Of a stretch of 64,000 nucleotides of DNA, positions 50,176 to 57,874 are shown one piece after another. Where the stretch lies: assembly GCF_025642785.1 (NCBI RefSeq), contig NZ_JANZKU010000013.1, positions 62,001 through 126,000 on the forward strand, written 5' to 3'. Made by a program: the position numbers and the translations under genes. The first letter of the stretch is position 1. Every line of letters begins with the position of its first letter. The DNA is from Pseudomonas sp. RIT-PI-AD. Lineage in GTDB: Bacteria > Pseudomonadota > Gammaproteobacteria > Pseudomonadales > Pseudomonadaceae. The notes under the pieces were generated by a model. It was given only the letters and a program-made list of their open reading frames with translations. It ran no database searches and was not told where the DNA came from.

Positions 50176-51039
50176 ATGAGCGTGCATGCGCGCAACACAC
50201 GATTGACTGTCCCGCAACTGGTGGCCATGAAAGGCCAGCGCAAGATCGTTTCGCTGACGGCCTACTCCAAACCGATGGCGCAATTGATGGACCCCTTCGT
50301 CGACCTGATCATCGTCGGCGACTCCACGGCCATGGTCGCCTATGGGCGGGCCTCCACCCTCGACCTGAGCCTGGAGGAGATGGTCGCCCATACCCGTGCC
50401 GTGGTGGACAACACGCGGCTCGCCTGCGTGGTCGCCGACATGCCGTTCGGCAGCTACCAGGAGTCCCCCGAGCTGGCCTACCGGCACTGCGCGCAGATGC
50501 TCGCCCGCAGCGGGTGCGACGCGGTCAAGCTGGAGGGCGGCAAGGCCCTGGCGGGTACCGTGCGATTCCTGGTGGAGCGCGGTATTCCGGTGATGGCCCA
50601 CGTCGGCCTGATGCCGCAGTACCTGAACCTGATGGGTGGCTTCAAGGCCCAGGGCCTGACCGAGGCGGCGGCGCGGACCATCCAGGAGGACGCCCACGCC
50701 CACCTCGAGGCCGGGGCCTTCAGCCTGCTCCTGGAAGGGCTGGCCGAACCCCTGGCGCGCGCCCTCACCGCCGCCTCGCCGATGCCCACCATCGGTATCG
50801 GCGCCTCGCCGGGCTGCGATGGCCAGGTGCTGGTGACCGAGGACATGCTGGGCCTCGGCGGCGGACACCTGCCGCGCTTCGTCAAGGTCTACGCCGACGT
50901 CGCCGCGGTGATCCGCGACGCAGTGGAACGCTATGCCGACGACGTCCGCGAGGGCGCCTTCCCCGAGGCGCGGCATTGCTACGGGCTGCCCTCGCCCGCG
51001 CCGGTCAACAGCGAAAAGCGCCCGGCCAAGGCGCGCTGA
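50176..51039 (+). CDS. PanB-family ketopantoate hydroxymethyltransferase paralogue
   Basis: A 287-aa PanB-fold enzyme. PanB transfers a hydroxymethyl group from methylene-tetrahydrofolate to a 2-oxo acid. The metal-binding pair VGDSTAMV and DMPFGSY, the KLEGGKAL Lys and Glu segment, the [10 protein letters not shown] motif and [22 protein letters not shown] are all present. It is a second-type copy: sequence positions such as [17 protein letters not shown] and [11 protein letters not shown] fit, but panC and panD are absent. ATG at 50176. The location suggests hydroxymethylation of the cluster intermediate, for example a 2-oxo form of methylaspartate; that is inference. Confidence 0.85.
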   Translation: MSVHARNTRLTVPQLVAMKGQRKIVSLTAYSKPMAQLMDPFVDLIIVGDSTAMVAYGRASTLDLSLEEMVAHTRAVVDNTRLACVVADMPFGSYQESPELAYRHCAQMLARSGCDAVKLEGGKALAGTVRFLVERGIPVMAHVGLMPQYLNLMGGFKAQGLTEAAARTIQEDAHAHLEAGAFSLLLEGLAEPLARALTAASPMPTIGIGASPGCDGQVLVTEDMLGLGGGHLPRFVKVYADVAAVIRDAVERYADDVREGAFPEARHCYGLPSPAPVNSEKRPAKAR

Positions 51040-51120
51040 CCGCCGCGTGCCCGCCTCTGCCGAGGTCGCAGGGGCGGACGAACGCGCCGCCCCGGCGGCG
51101 CATGCGGGTCGCGGGACGCC

Positions 51121-52530
51121 TCAGGGCTCCCGCGATTCGTCGGCCAGCGCCTGGGCCATGGCTTGCAGCGCGGCGCGGATGTCCTTGCTCCAGTCGATGG
51201 TATAGCTCAGCCGCAGGTGCTGCCGGTAGGAGCCGTCCAAGCTGAAGATTTCCCCCGGGGCGATGACGATGCGCTGCGCCAGCAGCCGCTCGAACACCCG
51301 GCGCATGTCCACCGGCCGTATCGCCTCGGCCCAGAAGGTGGCGCCGCCGCGGGGCGTCACCAGGCGCAGTTGGCCCTCGGTGGTCTGCTGCAACAGGCTG
51401 CCCATGCGCTGCATGCGCTCCAGCAACATGGCCCGCAGCAGGGCGATGTGCTGGTCGATGCGGCCGGAGGTGAACAGCCGGGCGATGGCTTTCTGGCGGA
51501 TCGGCGGCAAGCGGAAGGCGCGGCCGAGGAATTGATGGCGGAAGGCGCTGCCGAAGCGCCGGCACAGCAGATAGCCGTAGGGCGCCTCCGAACCGATGAT
51601 CTTGTCGAAGGTGGAAAACACCAGCAGGCGCTCGGGGTCGGCGTGGTCGCGGTAGCGCGGCGGCGACGGGGTGAAGCAGAACTCGCCGTAGCTGTCGTTC
51701 TCGAACAGCCAGATGCCGCGCTCGCCCAGCCAGCGGGCCAGCAGGGCCTTGTCCGCCTCAGGCATCAGGCTGCCGTGGGGCACGCTCACCGCCGAGGACA
51801 GCACCGCTAGGCGGATCGGCTCGCGGCGCAGCAGGTCTTCCAGGCGTTGCAGGTCGAACCGGCCGTCGTCGCCCAGGGGCAACTCGATCACCCGGATGCC
51901 CACCGCCTGCAGTTGGCGCAGGGTGGCCCAGGAACAGGGCGACTCCACCAGCGCCACGCTGCCCGCCAGGCCGAAGGCGGCGAGGGTGAGCTCCAGCACG
52001 CTGCGCAGGTCGGAGCCGATGTAAACGTCTTCGGCCTGCCAGTAGCGCTCGGTGGACAGGGTGTAGCGGTCGGCCAGCACGCCGCGCAGCTCGCTCTCGC
52101 CGAACGGCTGGTACAGCGGCGCCTGGGGACGCGGGTACTGCCGCGCCAGCTCCCGCTCCATCATCAGCAGCGGGTTCTCCAGCGACAGCAGCATCGAAGG
52201 CGCGTCGCTGCTCAGGGCCAGCATGCCCGGCTGGCGCGCGTTGGCGAACACATCGTCGAGCAGGTCGGGGGAGCCTTCGCTGAGGGCGGGGGTGTTGACG
52301 GCCACGGCGAAGTAGCCGGACTTGGGTTTCGCGTAGAGGCGGCCTTCGTCCTCCAGCAGCGAGTAGGCGTACTTCACGGTGGATACCGAGACATTCAGCC
52401 GGGTGGCCAGTTGGCGCAAAGAAGGCAACTTCTGCTCGCTGCCCGGCCGGCCCGTCTCGATCAACTCGACGAGATAGCGATACACCGCCTGGTAGGCGAA
52501 TGCGGCCCCTTCCGTTGTGCCCTTGCTCAC
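51121..52530 (-). CDS. MocR-type (GntR-aminotransferase) transcriptional regulator
   Basis: A 469-aa PLP-binding regulator. Residues 1-75 are a GntR winged helix (KLPSLRQLATRLNVSVSTVKYAYSLLEDEGRL). Residues ~110-460 are a fold-type I aminotransferase-like domain with the PLP Lys expected near FSTFDKIIGSEAPYGYLLC and a VSVPHGSL segment. GTG at 52530 begins the conserved sequence. Convergent with the panB paralogue and next to the cluster, it is a good candidate for its pathway regulator. MocR proteins usually sense an amino-acid or PLP-linked amine. The effector is unknown. Confidence 0.9.
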   Translation of the reverse strand: MSKGTTEGAAFAYQAVYRYLVELIETGRPGSEQKLPSLRQLATRLNVSVSTVKYAYSLLEDEGRLYAKPKSGYFAVAVNTPALSEGSPDLLDDVFANARQPGMLALSSDAPSMLLSLENPLLMMERELARQYPRPQAPLYQPFGESELRGVLADRYTLSTERYWQAEDVYIGSDLRSVLELTLAAFGLAGSVALVESPCSWATLRQLQAVGIRVIELPLGDDGRFDLQRLEDLLRREPIRLAVLSSAVSVPHGSLMPEADKALLARWLGERGIWLFENDSYGEFCFTPSPPRYRDHADPERLLVFSTFDKIIGSEAPYGYLLCRRFGSAFRHQFLGRAFRLPPIRQKAIARLFTSGRIDQHIALLRAMLLERMQRMGSLLQQTTEGQLRLVTPRGGATFWAEAIRPVDMRRVFERLLAQRIVIAPGEIFSLDGSYRQHLRLSYTIDWSKDIRAALQAMAQALADESREP

Positions 52531-52813
52531 TCCGGGAAATCCCCTCTCCGATGATGGCTACCTGCCGAATTTCGGGGAGTTCTACAGGGATGTTCGGCAA
52601 AAGAAAAGGCGAGCGGCCGCGCGCCGTCCCCTCGCCCCATCCACGACCGGAGGCTCTGGCGGGGCGACTGGCGCGAACCGGCGCAGTGGGCGGCGACTCT
52701 TTTCCTTCAGCGCGGAGGGGCGCCCACGACCCTGGCGACAGCCGCGCGCGAGCGGCGCGGGTCACGCGCGGCCGTGGCCGCACCGCCCGCTGCCTTCCGG
52801 TCGTTTCGCGGGC

Positions 52814-52844
52814 AAAGAAAAAGGGAGGCCAGCGCTGACCTCCC
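52814..52844 (-). terminator. Rho-independent terminator without a recognised gene
   Basis: On the minus strand, GGGAGG-(TCAGCGCTGG)-CCTCCC is followed directly by TTTTTCTTT: a 6-bp G/C stem plus U-tract. It would end a transcript read from about 53.05 kb leftward, for which there is no clear gene. Confidence 0.75.
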
Positions 52845-53043
52845 TCGGGAATTTCGTCCGGTACTGACGATCGTGTCGCCGCTTTCGTCGTCCACCTGAT
52901 TGGGCGGTACGGACCCGGGGGCCTGGCGCGGCCCGGTGGGACCGCCGGCGCCGACGCACCTGATTGGGCGGGTCGGATGGACTCAACGTCCGGGCCATGA
53001 AACTGGAAACAAGCTTACCGCCGCCGACCCGACCGATGATTGC

Positions 53044-53080
53044 TAAAATTGCCCACCAAAGCATCGCTTGCGCAATTTTA
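53044..53080. promoter_or_regulatory. Perfect inverted repeat upstream of Lrp gene
   Basis: TAAAATTGC (53044-53052) and GCAATTTTA (53072-53080) form a perfect 9-bp inverted repeat with 28 bp centre to centre, 50 bp before the Lrp-family start. AT-rich dyads of this type are typical Lrp/AsnC autoregulatory sites. Binding is inferred. Confidence 0.6.
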
Positions 53081-53130
53081 TCCTATGAATCGATAATCCC
53101 CGGCAATGCAACGCCAAAGAAGCCCGCCAG

Positions 53131-53610
53131 ATGGAAAAGCTCGACCGCTATGACCGGCGCATCCTCGCCGAACTGCAGAAGGACGCACGGATTTCCAACC
53201 AGGAACTCGCCGAGCGCATCGGCCTGTCGCCCTCGCCCTGCTCGCGTCGCGTGCGGCAACTGGAAGACGACGGCTACATCCTTCGCCAGGTGGCCCTGCT
53301 GGACCGAAAGAAGCTCGGCCTGACCCTCACCGCCTACGTGCTGATCGGCATGGACCGGCACACGCCGGACCGCTTCGAGCATTTCCAGTCGGTGATCCAG
53401 GCCTGCCCCGAGGTGCTCGAATGCTGCCTGGTGACCGGGATCGACGCCGATTACCAGTTGAAGGTGGTGGTGCCGGACATGGAGCACTACCAGCAGTTCC
53501 TGCTCGGCCACCTGACCCGCATCGAGGGCGTCACCAGCGTGCGCTCCAGCTTCGTGCTGAACCAGGTGATCGCCAGCACCGAGCTGCCGCTCACCCACCT
53601 GCACGACTGA
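53131..53610 (+). CDS. Lrp/AsnC family transcriptional regulator
   Basis: A 159-aa regulator. The winged HTH at residues 1-60 includes NQELAERIGLSPSPCSRRVRQLEDDGYI. The RAM/AsnC domain (about 70-150) has the ECCLVTGIDADYQLKVVVPDM strand that forms the effector pocket, and ends TSVRSSFVLNQVIASTELPL, typical of Lrp rather than AsnC. ATG at 53131. Synteny suggests it is the PA3965-type regulator (from memory). An upstream dyad probably serves autoregulation. Targets unknown. Confidence 0.94.
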   Translation: MEKLDRYDRRILAELQKDARISNQELAERIGLSPSPCSRRVRQLEDDGYILRQVALLDRKKLGLTLTAYVLIGMDRHTPDRFEHFQSVIQACPEVLECCLVTGIDADYQLKVVVPDMEHYQQFLLGHLTRIEGVTSVRSSFVLNQVIASTELPLTHLHD

Positions 53611-53643
53611 AGGCCGAAGCGGACCGCGCGGCGACGCATCGCG

Positions 53644-53649
53644 TATAAT
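53644..53649 (+). promoter_or_regulatory. Consensus -10 box upstream of the DUF2788 gene
   Basis: A perfect TATAAT lies in the 170-bp gap after the Lrp gene (GCGTATAATCGCC). No good -35 is visible 17 bp upstream, and the 130-bp leader is long, so this is a tentative promoter for the DUF2788 and globin genes. Confidence 0.4.
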
Positions 53650-53780
53650 CGCCGCCGCCTTGCCGTGCCCCCGCGTGGAACCCCTACAAGAGCCCCGCGC
53701 TCGAACAATAAGCGCCCCGTCCACGGCATCTCCGCGTGGCCCGTGCCGGGCCCGAATCGTGCTGTCCCACGAGGTTGACG

Positions 53781-53984
53781 ATGAGTCCCGAGATGTTCGA
53801 AGAGTTGATGATGACCGGCCTGATCGCCGGCCTGGTGTTGTTCATGGCGTTCATCGTCTGGGACCTGGCGAAGAAGTCCAACGCCGGCCGTTTCGGCACC
53901 ATGATTCTGTTTCTCGCCCTCGGCCTGGGGGTGCTCGGCTTCGTCATCAAGTCGCTGGTGATCGGTAGCCTCGAAGGGCTGTAA
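53781..53984 (+). CDS. DUF2788 small membrane protein
   Basis: A 67-aa protein with two hydrophobic helices (about residues 8-26 and 38-60) joined by a basic loop (DLAKKSNAGRFG), matching the DUF2788 family of Pseudomonas inner-membrane proteins. The ATG at 53781 is chosen over an upstream GTG because the extra 15 residues are not membrane-like and the family begins MSPEMFEE. It lies 97 bp before the globin gene. Function unknown. Confidence 0.88.
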   Translation: MSPEMFEELMMTGLIAGLVLFMAFIVWDLAKKSNAGRFGTMILFLALGLGVLGFVIKSLVIGSLEGL

Positions 53985-54081
53985 CGCCACACCGCCGACC
54001 CGCGTCTCTACTCCGTGCTTTTCCGCGACACCCCTGCGGTGTTTCGCGGGCGGGCCTATTTTCACTCAGGAGATCCACCCC

Positions 54082-54474
54082 ATGAACGCTACCGATCGCG
54101 TCATGCAAAGCTATGGACGGTGCTGTGCCAGCCCCGAATTCTTCGATAGCTTCTACCGCCACTTCCTCGCCAGCTCGCCGCTCATCCGTGAGAAATTCCT
54201 CAACACCGACATGCAGGCGCAGAAGCTGTTGCTGCGCCAGGGCATCCTCAACCTGGTGATGTACGCCCGCGGCATGCCCGACACCAAGCTGCGCGCCCTG
54301 GGTTGCAGCCATGCCCGAGACGCCCTGGACATCCGCCCGGAGCTCTACGACCTGTGGATGGATGCGCTGCTGCTGACCATCGGCGAACACGACAAGCAGT
54401 TCGACGGCGACACCCGTGCCGCCTGGCGCGAGGTGCTGGTCAAGGGCATCAACGTGATCAAGGCGTCCTACTGA
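54082..54474 (+). CDS. Globin-fold protein
   Basis: A 130-aa single-domain globin. Helices A-B are in VMQSYGRCCASPEFFDSFYRHFLASSP, the C/E region in IREKFLNTDMQAQKLLLRQGI, and the proximal His (F8) is probably in LGCSHARDALDIRPELYDLW. A Trp/Leu-rich G helix and an H helix (WREVLVKGINVIKASY) follow. The distal His is not obvious. Length and pattern fit the sensor-globin-like bacterial family. ATG at 54082. It could bind heme, O2 or NO, or be a heme-less regulator. A GGAG ribosome-binding site is present. Confidence 0.85.
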   Translation: MNATDRVMQSYGRCCASPEFFDSFYRHFLASSPLIREKFLNTDMQAQKLLLRQGILNLVMYARGMPDTKLRALGCSHARDALDIRPELYDLWMDALLLTIGEHDKQFDGDTRAAWREVLVKGINVIKASY

Positions 54475-54503
54475 GGCCCAGGGCGCCGCCGACGCGGCGT
54501 CCT

Positions 54504-55142
54504 TCAGTCGAGCCGGGCCGGCACTTCCCGCCATTCGCCCGGCGCCAGCCCTTCCAGCGCCCAGGGCCCGATGCGCACCCGCACCAGGCGCAGGGTCGGC
54601 AAGCCCACCGCGGCGGTCATGCGCCGTACCTGGCGGTTGCGGCCTTCGCGAATGGTCAGTTCCAGCCAGGCGGTGGGCACGCTCTTGCGGAAGCGCACCG
54701 GCGGATCGCGCGGCCACAGCGCCGGCTCCTCCAGCCGGCGCACCTCGGCCGGCAGGGTCGGGCCGTCGTTCAGCAGCACGCCGTCGCGCAGCCGTTGCAA
54801 GGCCTCGGCGTCCGGCTCGCCCTCCACCTGCACCCAATAGGTCTTCGCCAGCTTGTGCCGGGGGTCGGCGATGCGCGCCTGCAATCGCCCGTCGTCGGTG
54901 AGCAGCAGCAGGCCCTCGCTGTCGCGGTCCAGGCGCCCGGCCGGATACACGCCGGCCACCGCGATGAAGTCCTTGAGCGTGGCGCGGCCCTCGCCGCCGC
55001 TGAACTGGGTCAGCACGTCGAAGGGTTTGTTGAACACCAGCAGGCGCGGTTCGCGGGGCGCGGCCTGGGCCGGGCGGCGCGACGCGGCGGGCGCGCGTCG
55101 CGGAGCGGAGGGACGCGCGGGCGGGCGGGGTGGACGTGACAT
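54504..55142 (-). CDS. rluE: 23S rRNA pseudouridine synthase, RluE type
   Basis: A 212-aa RsuA-family pseudouridine synthase that modifies 23S rRNA (RluE targets position 2457 in E. coli). The N-terminal ~30 residues are a Pro/Arg/Ala-rich basic tail. The catalytic Asp is in [20 protein letters not shown]. The [27 protein letters not shown] and LVRVRIG motifs match RsuA/RluE. Unlike RluB/RsuA it lacks an N-terminal S4 domain. ATG at 55142. Divergent from the metallo-beta-lactamase-fold gene. Confidence 0.94.
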   Translation of the reverse strand: MSRPPRPPARPSAPRRAPAASRRPAQAAPREPRLLVFNKPFDVLTQFSGGEGRATLKDFIAVAGVYPAGRLDRDSEGLLLLTDDGRLQARIADPRHKLAKTYWVQVEGEPDAEALQRLRDGVLLNDGPTLPAEVRRLEEPALWPRDPPVRFRKSVPTAWLELTIREGRNRQVRRMTAAVGLPTLRLVRVRIGPWALEGLAPGEWREVPARLD

Positions 55143-55222
55143 GGCTGGAAATGGCTTGGCGACGGAACGGCCGGAGGCGGCATGCTAGGGTGTGCGCCAT
55201 CCCTCCCGCAAGAGAACAGCGC

Positions 55223-56275
55223 ATGTCCCGCGTCCTGCGACCCACCTGGTTGATCGACCTGTTGAACCTGCTCGGCCTGGGGCCCGACGGCTACCAGGGT
55301 CCGCCCAGCGATCATTTCGACGGCCGCCGCTTCCACAACCTGCACCCGACGCCCCACAAGGACCTGCGCCAGGTCCTGAAATGGCGGCTGAACCGCGAGA
55401 AACAGCAGCCCTGGGCGATCCAGCCGGCGGCAGTGGAACGGGAGATTCCGGCGCGGGTGCCGGGCGACGCCCTGCGCGTCACCTACGTCAACCACGCCAC
55501 CCTGCTGATCCAGCATCAGGGCCTGAACATCCTCACCGACCCATTGTGGTCGGAACGCGCCAGTCCGTTCGCCTTCCTCGGGCCGAAGCGCTACCACGCA
55601 CCCGGGGTAAGCCTCGAGCGCCTGCCGGCGATCGACGTCATCCTGGTCAGCCACAACCACTACGACCACCTCGACCTGCCCAGCCTGCGCCGGCTCGCCG
55701 AGCGTTTCCCGCTGGCGCAGGTGGTCACCGGCCTGGGCAACGCCGCGCTGATCCGCCAGTGCGGGTTCGCCCGCATCGCCGAGCTGGACTGGTGGCAGGC
55801 GCTGCCGCTCAACGGAGCGCTCAGCCTGCACGCGGTGCCGGCCCAGCACTGGTCCTCGCGCACCCGCGGCGACGTCAACCGCAGCCTGTGGCTGGGTTTC
55901 GTCCTCGACTCCGCCGCCGGCCCGCTGCTGTTCCCCGGCGACAGCGGCCTGGGCCCGGAATTCGCGCTGATCCGCCAGCGCTTCGGCCCGCTGCGCTTCG
56001 CCGCCCTGCCGATCGGCGCCTATGCGCCGCGCTGGTTCATGCGCGACAACCACATGAACCCGGACGACGCGGTGCAGGCGCACCTGCAACTGGAGTCGCG
56101 CTGCAGCATGGCGATCCACTTCGGCACCTTCAACCTCGCCGACGAGGACCAGTTCGCCCCGCTCAGCGAGCTGACCGCCGCGCTGCGCGCACGCCAGGTC
56201 GAGGAAAGCCGCTTTCGCGTGCCGCAGCCGGGCGACTGCTGGGAGATAGACCCCCTCGTCCGCGCAACCGAGTAG
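55223..56275 (+). CDS. Metallo-beta-lactamase-fold hydrolase (NAPE-PLD/UlaG-like)
   Basis: A 350-aa MBL-fold enzyme. The N-terminal ~80 residues contain FDGRRFHNLHPT and a basic KWRLNREK stretch before the core. The metal motif HNHYDH (VSHNHYDHLDLPSL) is intact. Further metal ligands are in LFPGDSGLG and MAIHFGTFNLADE. The overall style fits the PF12706 branch, which includes NAPE-hydrolysing phospholipase D and lactonases. ATG at 55223 is preferred; an in-frame extension to 55130 overlaps rluE and is rejected. The substrate is unknown. Confidence 0.9.
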   Translation: MSRVLRPTWLIDLLNLLGLGPDGYQGPPSDHFDGRRFHNLHPTPHKDLRQVLKWRLNREKQQPWAIQPAAVEREIPARVPGDALRVTYVNHATLLIQHQGLNILTDPLWSERASPFAFLGPKRYHAPGVSLERLPAIDVILVSHNHYDHLDLPSLRRLAERFPLAQVVTGLGNAALIRQCGFARIAELDWWQALPLNGALSLHAVPAQHWSSRTRGDVNRSLWLGFVLDSAAGPLLFPGDSGLGPEFALIRQRFGPLRFAALPIGAYAPRWFMRDNHMNPDDAVQAHLQLESRCSMAIHFGTFNLADEDQFAPLSELTAALRARQVEESRFRVPQPGDCWEIDPLVRATE

Positions 56276-56372
56276 CCGACGCCGGAGCGACGCCTGCGGG
56301 CCGAGGGCGGGCGGGCGAGTGGGTGGCTGGCTGGCGACTCGCCGACCCCGCGCGCGCCCGGCGGGGCAAGCC

Positions 56373-57848
56373 CTAGCGGAACGGCGGCTCGTCGAAGCTG
56401 CGCAGCTTGCGCGAATGCAGCGAGTCGAGTTGGGTGCGCAGCAGGTCGAGGGCGGTGATGCCGATGTGCAGGTGCTGGGTCACCGCGCGCTCGTAGAAGG
56501 CGCCGGCGGCGCCGGGCAGCTTGATCTCGCTGTGCAGCGGCTTATCCGAGACGCACAGCAGGGTGCCGTAGGGAACCCGCAGCCGATAGCCCTGGGCGGC
56601 GATGGTGCCGCTTTCCATGTCCACCGCCACCGCCCGCGCCAGGTTGATCAGCGGGCGTTCCTGGGCCCAGCGCAGCTCCCAGTTGCGGTCGTCGTAGGTG
56701 AGCACGGTGCCGGTGCGCAGGCGCCGCTTGAGCGCCTCGCCCTTCTCGCCGGTGACCTGGGCGGCGGCTTCCTGCAATGCCTGCTGCACCTCCGCCAGCG
56801 CCGGGATCGGGATGTGCGGCGGCACCACGCGGTCGAGGATGCCGTCGCGGCGCATGTAGGCGTGGGCCAGCACGTAGTCGCCGATGGTCTGCGACTGCCG
56901 CAGGCCGCCGCAGTGGCCGATCATCAGCCAGCAGTGCGGGCGCAGCACGGCCAGGTGGTCGGTGATGTTCTTCGCGTTGGACGGACCGACGCCGATGTTC
57001 ACCAGGGTCACCCCGTGGCCGTCGGCGGCGATCAGGTGATAGGCCGGCATCTGGTAGCGGTGCCAGACCACCGCGTCGGCCACCGCCTGGGCGTCCTCCT
57101 CGGGGGTGCCACGCTCGATGATCACGTTGCCCGGCAGCACCATGCGCACGAAGCGCGGGTCGTCGCGCAGTTGCTCCAGGCCGTGGCGGATGAACTGGTC
57201 GACGTAGCGGTGGTAGTTGGTCAGCAGGATCCAGGGCTGCACGTGGCGCCAGTCGCTGCCGGTGTAGTGCACCAGGCGGCGCAGGGAGAAATCGACCCGC
57301 GCGGCGTCGAACAGCGCCAGCGGCATCGGGTCGGCGTTCTCCCACTCGTAGAGGCCGTCGGCCACCCCGTCGGAGGCGGCGGACAGGTCGGTGCTGGGGA
57401 ACACCCGCGCCAGCTCGGCGGCGGTCACCCCGGAGCCGGCCAGTTCGTCGCCCTGTTCCACCACGTAGGGATAGGGGATGTTCTGCTCGCTGGGGCCGAC
57501 CTCCACCCGCAGGGTGAAGTCGCTCATCAGCGGTCGCAGTTGTTCCAGCAGGTAGGGGCGGAAGGCATCCGGATGGGTGACGGTGACGCTGTAGTTGCCC
57601 GGCACCTGGATCTTCGCGTAGGCGCGGGTGGTGGTGGGCACTTCGCCCTGCCAGTGGTAACCGATGCGCAGCAGCGGGTAGCGGAACAGCGCGCGTTGTT
57701 GCTCGCTGGGAACCACGCGGTCCTTCAGGTAGCGCTTGAGCGCCTGGCTCAGCGCAGCGGTGGCCTGGCGGTGCAATTCGCCGAGGCGGTCGACGGCCTC
57801 CTCGGCGCTGGTGGCGACGATGAAGTCGTCGTCGGGGTAGAAACTCAT
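56373..57848 (-). CDS. amn: AMP nucleosidase
   Basis: A 491-aa enzyme that hydrolyses AMP to adenine and ribose 5-phosphate, regulating adenylate pools. The N-terminal regulatory domain contains YPLLRIGYHWQGEVPTTTRAYAK. The catalytic phosphorylase fold includes TLVNIGVGPSNAKNITDHLAVLRP, MIGHCGGLRQSQTIGDYVLAHAYMR and VDMESGTIAAQGYRLRVPYGTLLCVSDKPLHSE. The length matches E. coli Amn (about 484). ATG at 57848 has AGGATG upstream; an alternative lies ten codons earlier. A MocR regulator gene starts 27 bp beyond it on the same strand. Confidence 0.96.
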   Translation of the reverse strand: MSFYPDDDFIVATSAEEAVDRLGELHRQATAALSQALKRYLKDRVVPSEQQRALFRYPLLRIGYHWQGEVPTTTRAYAKIQVPGNYSVTVTHPDAFRPYLLEQLRPLMSDFTLRVEVGPSEQNIPYPYVVEQGDELAGSGVTAAELARVFPSTDLSAASDGVADGLYEWENADPMPLALFDAARVDFSLRRLVHYTGSDWRHVQPWILLTNYHRYVDQFIRHGLEQLRDDPRFVRMVLPGNVIIERGTPEEDAQAVADAVVWHRYQMPAYHLIAADGHGVTLVNIGVGPSNAKNITDHLAVLRPHCWLMIGHCGGLRQSQTIGDYVLAHAYMRRDGILDRVVPPHIPIPALAEVQQALQEAAAQVTGEKGEALKRRLRTGTVLTYDDRNWELRWAQERPLINLARAVAVDMESGTIAAQGYRLRVPYGTLLCVSDKPLHSEIKLPGAAGAFYERAVTQHLHIGITALDLLRTQLDSLHSRKLRSFDEPPFR

Positions 57849-57874
57849 AACGTCATCCTGTCTGGGGGGCCGGT

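Larger units (their letters stand above)
52531..53130. promoter_or_regulatory. 600-bp intergenic region between MocR and Lrp genes
   Basis: No gene is recognised here. It holds a 15-bp direct repeat, CACCTGATTGGGCGG at 52893-52907 and 52957-52971 (64-bp period). It also holds a minus-strand terminator (52814-52844) and a perfect AT-rich inverted repeat at 53044-53080. Small overlapping frames exist but have basic, low-complexity translations and cross the terminator, so they are not called. Confidence 0.5.

Noticed and set aside
52814-52844. Terminator of the MocR gene
   Set aside because: It lies upstream of the MocR start on the same strand, so it cannot end the MocR transcript.
52707-53064. 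Small minus-strand ORFs in the MocR-Lrp gap
   Set aside because: They are Arg-rich, have no ribosome-binding site, run through the terminator and change frame between the two direct repeats.
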